Shown here in pieces: positions 5,221 to 10,109 of a stretch of 10,109 bases of DNA (position 1 is its first letter; every line of letters begins with the position of its first letter). A model generated the notes under the pieces. That model was not told where the DNA came from. It searched no databases and worked only from the letters and a program-made list of their open reading frames with translations. The translations under genes were made by a program, and so were the position numbers. This DNA is from JBKHHU01 sp046539045. Its GTDB lineage: Bacteria; Planctomycetota; Phycisphaerae; SM23-33. The stretch covers positions 1 through 10,109 of the forward strand of contig JBKHHU010000124.1 of assembly GCA_046539045.1 (NCBI GenBank), written 5' to 3'.

Positions 5221-7550
5221 TTGGTCTTGGCCCGCTTCCGTCCGGACCGGCGGGCCGCCTGTTCGTACAGCAGGACATTGATCGCCAGCCGCTTGGCGTC
5301 GGCGCTGGTCAAGGCGCGGGCTTTCCCGTACGGCTGGCTCTCCGCAGGCCCGGTTACCCCGAGCAGGCTGAAGATGACGGCCGGGCGTTTGCCGACCATC
5401 CAGACCTCCAGCGGAGGCGCTGCCGGCTTGGTGGATACGTTGGGGGTGAATTCCGCGGCGGTCACGTCGCAACCGACCCCGCCGGCGAGTCTGCCGGTGA
5501 TGATCGGGTGAGCGGCGGGGAGCTTCTGCGGGTCGGTTCCGAAGGTCTCCGACAGCAGCTTTCGGGCACTGTCCGCGAAATCCGCAGCGCCGTAGGCGGA
5601 GTCCACGAATATCGTCCCGCCGCCGCGCACGAACGCAGCCAGGTTCTTCAGCTGGGTCTTGTCGAGCGACAATTTCCGCGTGCCGGTGATCCACAGCAGG
5701 CGCGTACCGGCGGGCACCTCGCTCAGGTCGGTCGGGGCGGTTTCTTTCACGCCGATGCTAATGCCCAGGGCCAGCGCGTCGGAAATCCGGTCGACGGCCT
5801 TGGGGGCCTCGTTCCATGCTCCGGGGTGTTTGACGCGCGTGATGGTAAAGAAACGCTTCGGCTTCGGGCGGGTAGTCGGTTCGGGCGTGACGAATTTGCG
5901 GGCGGCGAGCCTGCCTCGCAACCCCAGCGGGCCGGTCGCGTAGACGGCGAGATTCTCTGCGAAGGCGAAGGAATTGGCGCTTTGCTCGCTCCTGCCGGTG
6001 CGGAGGTCGCCGAGGAAGTCCTCTGCCAGCACCACGACACGGATCCTGCCCGGGGCGTCGACGGTGAAGCCCTTCAGCGGCTGACACCGGCTCGAAACCG
6101 ACAGCAGCGGATGTCCCTCGGCCAGATCGACGGCCCGGGTTCCGGGCAGCAGTTTCGTAAAGTACCCGCGGAGTTGCGTGTAAAGCTCCTCGTTACCCAG
6201 CGGGGCCTGCACCACCAGCACCGCGCCCCGACCGGCGGCTTGTTTGAGTTTGATCGACAAAGCCTCGTCGACGGCCAGCTTCTTCCTGCCGTCCAGAAGA
6301 AGGATCGGCGAGCGGGCGATTTCCTGCCACGTCTGGTTTGCTCGGACGTGTTCCCACGTAACGTCCTGCTCGAGCGCGTCGGAAGCGGCCCGCGTGAAAT
6401 GCACGGCAGCAGGTCGGCACGGCCCACGGTCATCGAAGCCCAGGTAGTACATCAGCACCGGCCCGCTCGCCCGGGTCAGGGCCAACACGGCGAAGCTGGT
6501 CTGCAGGATGTTCTCCGGGCCCGGCTGGTCGTTCCGCGGACCCCACAGGCCGGTTTTGTGCCGGGTCCTCAGCAGGTGCGCAGTGATGGCGGGACACCAG
6601 TCGAGCTTGCCGAAGGAGGCGGTCCCGCAGCGTTCTGCCGCCCGGGCCAGGCACCAGAGATAGAAATGGTACCGCTCCTGATCGCTGCCCCAGACGTACT
6701 GCGGGTGTTTGTCGGCAGCGGCATGCTTCTGCAGCCAGTCGTTTCCGGCGGAGATGGATTTCTCGATCGGTGTGACGGTCTCGGCAGCGCGTCCGTTGCG
6801 GACGGCGTAATCCAGCAGCAGGCAACTGACGTCCACCCCCGCTGCCGTCATCGACCCGTAACTGCTGCCTCGCAGACGGGCCGGGCGGGCTTGCGGTGGA
6901 GTGTAGCCCCACCCGCCGTCATCGTTCTGGGCGTTGAGCCAGTAGGTTCGCAGACGCTCCCAGGTGCGGGCAGGGACGCTCGCCCCGGCTCGCGAAGCGC
7001 GGTCCAAAGCCATCGCGGCGTACTGCGTGTTCCACATGTCGGTCCATCGCGGCCGGACGATGGTCGTCGAATGACCGGGGCCGAAGCCCCACCCACCCAG
7101 CGGAGACTGGTTCCGCACCAGCCAGTCGACGTCCGCCTGCAGGCGTTTGCCGTACTCCTTCTGCGGAAGCTTCGCATAGACCAGCGTGCGGACCGATCGG
7201 GCGTAGACGGTGGTCGGGCTGACGGTCTGGATATAGGCCAGCGACTTGGCCAGTCGGGGCGAGTCGGCTTTCTCCCCGGCCTGGAGAGCGGCGAGTATCA
7301 CCAGCGAGGTGGTACCCCCCTGATGAGCCGAGTCGCCCTCGGTGAACGAGCCGTCGGCACCGACCGCCGCCAGCAGCGCATCCACGGCCTTGCCGACCGC
7401 GCTGGAGACGCGCCGGTCGGTTGCCGGCCGGGTGGTCGGCTCGGCCGGTTTGCTCTGGGCAGCGGCGCCGGCCGCCAGAAGGCCAATCACTAGAATGGTC
7501 GCGACAGCACAGTCCCTACGGGACCCTCGCTCACAAATGGAATTCAGCAC
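5208..7550 (-). CDS. Secreted toroid plus tandem DUF4159 protein, divergent paralogue
   Basis: This 780-aa protein has an N-terminal hydrophobic signal (about 14-31, ending GAAAQ), so it is probably exported. Residues about 45-365 form an alpha/alpha-toroid like those of terpenoid cyclases and prenyltransferases, with QSPLGGWGFGPG at 148-159, QNDDGGWGYTPP at 208-219 and SSYGSMTAAG at 229-238. No DXDD or other cyclase catalytic motif is seen, so a binding or scaffold role is likelier. Two DUF4159 units follow, at about 400-540 and 567-780. In the upstream paralogue both units carry TGH and CCGRE motifs. Here the equivalents are LLDGRKKL/VVQAPLGNEEL and WITGTRKL/FVDSAYGAADF, so the conserved His and Cys pair are lost in both units. 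The start is GTG at 7550, with AGGGG 5 nt upstream, and the gene begins 8 nt after the stop of the upstream gene, which implies translational coupling. The last residues (DAR) and the TGA lie in a dispersed repeat. Confidence 0.82.
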   Translation of the reverse strand: MLNSICERGSRRDCAVATILVIGLLAAGAAAQSKPAEPTTRPATDRRVSSAVGKAVDALLAAVGADGSFTEGDSAHQGGTTSLVILAALQAGEKADSPRLAKSLAYIQTVSPTTVYARSVRTLVYAKLPQKEYGKRLQADVDWLVRNQSPLGGWGFGPGHSTTIVRPRWTDMWNTQYAAMALDRASRAGASVPARTWERLRTYWLNAQNDDGGWGYTPPQARPARLRGSSYGSMTAAGVDVSCLLLDYAVRNGRAAETVTPIEKSISAGNDWLQKHAAADKHPQYVWGSDQERYHFYLWCLARAAERCGTASFGKLDWCPAITAHLLRTRHKTGLWGPRNDQPGPENILQTSFAVLALTRASGPVLMYYLGFDDRGPCRPAAVHFTRAASDALEQDVTWEHVRANQTWQEIARSPILLLDGRKKLAVDEALSIKLKQAAGRGAVLVVQAPLGNEELYTQLRGYFTKLLPGTRAVDLAEGHPLLSVSSRCQPLKGFTVDAPGRIRVVVLAEDFLGDLRTGRSEQSANSFAFAENLAVYATGPLGLRGRLAARKFVTPEPTTRPKPKRFFTITRVKHPGAWNEAPKAVDRISDALALGISIGVKETAPTDLSEVPAGTRLLWITGTRKLSLDKTQLKNLAAFVRGGGTIFVDSAYGAADFADSARKLLSETFGTDPQKLPAAHPIITGRLAGGVGCDVTAAEFTPNVSTKPAAPPLEVWMVGKRPAVIFSLLGVTGPAESQPYGKARALTSADAKRLAINVLLYEQAARRSGRKRAKTKDAR

Positions 7551-7558
7551 AGCAACCC

Positions 7559-9898
7559 CTAGTAACTGATTGCATAGAGAATAATGTTCAGGGCCAGGTT
7601 CTTCCCGTCCTCGTCAACATAGCCCTTGCTGGAGTACGGGCTGTCGCCTTCCAGGGCGCACGAGTAGTCATACTTGCTGTACACCACGGTGGTGCGTCCG
7701 TCAAGCGTGATCGCCTCCAGCGGGGGGTGGTCGGTCCCTTTGCTCTTCAGTTCCCGGGCCAGGATCTGTCGGTAACGCAGCGTTCCGAGCTTCCTGCCGA
7801 CCTTCCCGCTTAAGATCGGGTGCGTTTTGGGCAGCTTTTCAAACTTCTCGTCCGGGAACAGCTGCGCGATCAGCGCCCGGAAGCTCTTGTCGAATTCTTC
7901 CCGACCGCAGCAGGATTCAGCCATCAGGAACCCGCCCTTCTCCAGGTACGTCCGCAGGGCGTCGACTTCCTTTTTGTTGAAGGTGAATCCGTAATGCCCG
8001 GTCATGAAAACCACCGGGTATTCGTAGATCTGCGGATCGTCGGCTGGGAGGGCCCGCTGCTTGGCGACGATGTCCACCTTCGCCTTGTTTCGCAGGAGCC
8101 CGGCCAGGTTGATCAGGGCGCGGGGATCGGCATCGTAGTCTCCGCTGTGGACGAGTCGCGCCACACGCACCGCCCCACGCGGGACTTCCGTCTTCTGCTG
8201 TTTGTCTGCCGCGGCGGGCAACTCCACTTCCACCAGCTTGTCACGCAAGGTTTCCCTGCCGGTCGCGTACGCGGCAATATTCGTGCCCAGGCGGAACGCG
8301 AATTCCGAATGCTTGGGGATCGTCTCCAGCTCCCACAGCACCGCCAGCGCATTGGGCGAAAAGATCACGCCGGTCCGACAGCCGACGTCGATGCCCTGGA
8401 GTTGGTAATCGGTGCCCAGCGGGTAATGGCTGCGGTAGACCGGATGCTCACGCGGGTCCAGATCTCGCAGTTTGTACTCCGGGAACGCCCGGGCGGCAAA
8501 GGCGCGGAAGCCCTTGCGGAAGTCCTCTCTCCCGCAGCAGGCTTCGAACAGCAGTGTCCCGCCGGTCTCGGCATAGCGTCGGAGCTTCTGGACGTCGCCC
8601 TCGTTGAAGTTCGGGAAGTCATGCCCGGTAACGAACAGGATCGGGCTGCGACGCAGCTCCTGCACGCTCTGCTGAAGGCTCGCGGTCTGCCAGGTCACCT
8701 TCTTGCCGAGCTTGTCGTCGATGAACGCGGTGAGGTTTTCCAGGTCGTGAATGTTTCGGTTCCACTCGTTCTGCCGCGTGGGATGCTTCCACTGCAGCTT
8801 CTGGATCAACACCGGCCGATTGCCCTTGGCCAGGAACATCACGGCAAATGCCGTGTCGTGAGCGTAGACGGTCGATCGGCCCCAGCTGCCGTTCTTGTTC
8901 TGCGTCTTGACCAAATGCTCGGCGCCCTTGCGATACCAGTCGTGCTTGCCGAAGTGCGTCAACCCGCTGATCATCCCCACGCGCTCCATACCGTACAGAT
9001 AGTAGTGGTGCCAGCTGTTGCCGCGTCCGGGGTTGTCCTTCACCGAGAAATTCTCCGCCATCCACGCCAGACCGTCTGCGAGGACCTCGTTCTGCATGTA
9101 TCGCCCGCAGCCGGGATACGCGCCGTCGACGAACTGCTTCTCCCCGCCCACGTGCAGTTGCTGCCCGCAGATGTACAGACTGGCGATACCGGCAGCGGTC
9201 ATCGATCCGTAACTTGGGGTCTTCCCGCCGCGGTTGCGGACCGCCCGGATCCGCGCGTTCTGCTGGAAGTAGTACGCCCATCCGCCGTCCTGCTCCTGCG
9301 TGCTCTCGAAGTGCAGCCGGGAGTACTTCCACACCTGCGGCGGGATCTTCACGCCGACTTTGGACGCTTCGTGGAGGGCCAGCAGCGCGAACTGCGTGTT
9401 GGAATTATCGCCCCTGCCGCGGTAGCGTTTGTTCTCGTTGGGGTTCTTGTAGGTCCACATACCCCTTCCGCCGGCGCCGGTAACCTGCGACTTGATCAAC
9501 CACTTGGCGCAGTCCTCGATCTCCTTGCGGTACTTCTCCGGGTCGGCAGCGGCGAATACCTGGCACTTGACGCTGACCAGGTAGGTGTACTCGTTGGGCA
9601 GGTCCTTGAGGAAGTCGATCATCTTCAGCACGTCGGGGTCATTGGCCGAGACGCCCGCGTTAAGCAACGCCAGCGCAGCCAGCCCGACCTGCCCCTGCTG
9701 ATAGTAGCCCCGGCCAGCGTTCTTGAGGTTCTTGCCCCTGTCGCTGAACTTCCGGAGATGCCCTATGCCCTTGCTCACCGCGGTGGAGACCTGCTCTGCG
9801 GTGACGTCCGAACGAGCGGCGCCCGCAGGCAGCAGAACCACCATCAGCCCCCAGATCAAAGGCAGCCAGATCAGTTTCTTGTGCAGCCGGCTGTTCAT
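7559..9898 (-). CDS. Secreted toroid plus tandem DUF4159 protein
   Basis: This 779-aa protein has a signal peptide (KK followed by a hydrophobic stretch 10-25, AGA-A cleavage region). Residues about 31-365 form an alpha/alpha-toroid of squalene-cyclase/prenyltransferase type: QEQDGGWAYY at 201-210, PSYGSMTAAG at 228-237, HHYYLYGMERVG at 297-308, FGKHDWYRKGAEHL at 316-329 and QNKNGSWG at 333-340. Two DUF4159 units follow. Unit 1 (about 400-555) has SPILFVTGHDF at 418-428 and EACCGREDF at 452-460. Unit 2 (about 576-779) has YPVVFMTGHYGF at 627-638, ESCCGREEF at 661-669 and the ending YSKYDYSCAL at 740-749. From memory, DUF4159 belongs to the class I glutamine-amidotransferase-like fold group; no enzymatic activity is established. 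The protein is probably periplasmic. It is first in a two-gene operon and divergent from MoxR, as is common in planctomycetes. The start at 9898 is chosen for the signal peptide right after it; GGGAG lies about 11 nt upstream. Confidence 0.88.
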   Translation of the reverse strand: MNSRLHKKLIWLPLIWGLMVVLLPAGAARSDVTAEQVSTAVSKGIGHLRKFSDRGKNLKNAGRGYYQQGQVGLAALALLNAGVSANDPDVLKMIDFLKDLPNEYTYLVSVKCQVFAAADPEKYRKEIEDCAKWLIKSQVTGAGGRGMWTYKNPNENKRYRGRGDNSNTQFALLALHEASKVGVKIPPQVWKYSRLHFESTQEQDGGWAYYFQQNARIRAVRNRGGKTPSYGSMTAAGIASLYICGQQLHVGGEKQFVDGAYPGCGRYMQNEVLADGLAWMAENFSVKDNPGRGNSWHHYYLYGMERVGMISGLTHFGKHDWYRKGAEHLVKTQNKNGSWGRSTVYAHDTAFAVMFLAKGNRPVLIQKLQWKHPTRQNEWNRNIHDLENLTAFIDDKLGKKVTWQTASLQQSVQELRRSPILFVTGHDFPNFNEGDVQKLRRYAETGGTLLFEACCGREDFRKGFRAFAARAFPEYKLRDLDPREHPVYRSHYPLGTDYQLQGIDVGCRTGVIFSPNALAVLWELETIPKHSEFAFRLGTNIAAYATGRETLRDKLVEVELPAAADKQQKTEVPRGAVRVARLVHSGDYDADPRALINLAGLLRNKAKVDIVAKQRALPADDPQIYEYPVVFMTGHYGFTFNKKEVDALRTYLEKGGFLMAESCCGREEFDKSFRALIAQLFPDEKFEKLPKTHPILSGKVGRKLGTLRYRQILARELKSKGTDHPPLEAITLDGRTTVVYSKYDYSCALEGDSPYSSKGYVDEDGKNLALNIILYAISY

Positions 9899-9921
9899 AC
9901 GTTACCATGCTCCCGTAAATG

Positions 9922-9941
9922 TGATACGGTCGTCCGTATCA
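9922..9941. promoter_or_regulatory. Perfect dyad in the moxR / DUF4159 divergent promoter region
   Basis: TGATACGG and CCGTATCA form a perfect 8-bp inverted repeat around a 4-bp centre (TCGT), in the middle of the 92-bp gap between two divergent start codons (9898 and 9991). The size and symmetry suit a dimeric regulator binding site. A TATAAG -10-like box on the plus strand (9952-9957) lies 10 bp away; no good -35 is seen. If transcribed it would also form a short hairpin in the 5' region of the minus-strand operon. Confidence 0.45.
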
Positions 9942-9990
9942 TTCTAACGAATATAAGGCGGGGATAACACCGCAATTGGTGGATCGCGAC

Positions 9991-10109
9991 ATGGCCAAAG
10001 AGACCTACGAAAGCTATATGGAGAAGTTCTCGCGAGGCCGGCAGATCATGCTCAATGAACTGGGCAAATCGATCATCGGCCAGCAGGAGGTTCTCGATCA
10101 GATGTTCGC
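9991..10109 (+). CDS. MoxR-family AAA+ ATPase, N-terminal fragment (cut by window edge)
   Basis: Thirty-nine residues are visible, beginning MAKETYESYMEKFSRGRQIM and continuing with a segment ending SIIGQQEVLDQMF. The IIGQQEV segment matches the conserved (V/I)IGQ-x-x-V block just before the Walker A loop of MoxR ATPases; Walker A itself lies beyond the window. MoxR proteins are cytoplasmic AAA+ ATPases thought to act as chaperones for maturation of protein complexes, usually with DUF58 and VWA-domain proteins. Other AAA+ families share the GQ block, but the position beside DUF4159 genes, a common planctomycete arrangement, supports MoxR. ATG at 9991 has GGTGGA about 8 nt upstream. Confidence 0.8.
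   Translation, partial: MAKETYESYMEKFSRGRQIMLNELGKSIIGQQEVLDQMF

Noticed and set aside
9660..9908. Alternative start at 9908 in another frame (frame beginning MVTYEQPA)
   Set aside because: Although closer to the GGGAG ribosome site, this frame encodes no signal peptide or DUF4159/toroid sequence and ends after 82 codons; it could at most be a tiny upstream overlapping frame.
7820..9967. 715-aa open frame on the plus strand, antisense to the DUF4159 gene
   Set aside because: It is a long antisense frame expected in high-GC DNA with few stops; it has no domain, signal or ribosome site, and the opposite strand encodes a clear conserved protein. The 661-aa frame at 5508-7493 is rejected for the same reason.

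Overview
The window looks like chromosomal DNA of a high-GC planctomycete, most likely of the class Phycisphaerae. This is an inference from three things: a MoxR ATPase gene next to large secreted proteins that combine an alpha/alpha-toroid with DUF4159 domains, a planctomycete-style secreted alpha/beta hydrolase with a C-terminal beta-rich domain, and characteristic intergenic repeats. No rRNA or other phylogenetic marker is present.

Layout. (1) Positions 1-670, minus strand: the 5' end of an acetolactate synthase large-subunit gene (ilvB-like, cut by the window edge), preceded by a leader of about 265 nt. The leader has a near-consensus sigma70-type promoter and a 34-codon leader peptide ending in a Val/Leu-rich run that uses GTA and CTA codons. 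After it come strong hairpins and an 8-nt segment exactly complementary to the ilvB Shine-Dalgarno region. (2) Positions 670-3143, minus strand: a secreted alpha/beta hydrolase and, 74 bp upstream of it, a conserved protein of uncertain function resembling DUF5677/HEPN-like proteins. (3) Positions 3144-3600: an intergenic region holding one copy of a dispersed repeat of about 228 bp, built around a long imperfect palindrome, plus a good promoter for the next gene. (4) Positions 3601-4959, plus strand: an MFS transporter. (5) Positions 4960-5220: a second copy of the repeat, which runs into the 3' end of the next gene. (6) Positions 5208-9898, minus strand: two tandem paralogues (779 and 780 aa, 8 nt apart), each a signal peptide, a terpenoid-cyclase-like toroid and two DUF4159 units. 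The downstream paralogue has lost the conserved cysteine motif in both units. (7) From 9991, plus strand: the start of a divergent MoxR-family AAA+ ATPase. The 92-bp divergent gap carries a perfect 8-bp dyad.

How the parts fit together. The ilvB leader reads as an amino-acid-sensing attenuation region that appears to act on ribosome-site access rather than through a classical U-tract terminator. The DUF4159 pair and MoxR probably belong to the envelope-associated MoxR/DUF58/VWA neighbourhood typical of planctomycetes, of which only the edge is visible. The hydrolase, the DUF5677-like protein and the transporter are standalone accessory genes. The best candidate for something undescribed is the ilvB leader. 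Next are the degenerate DUF4159 paralogue and the palindromic repeat family that abuts or forms gene ends.
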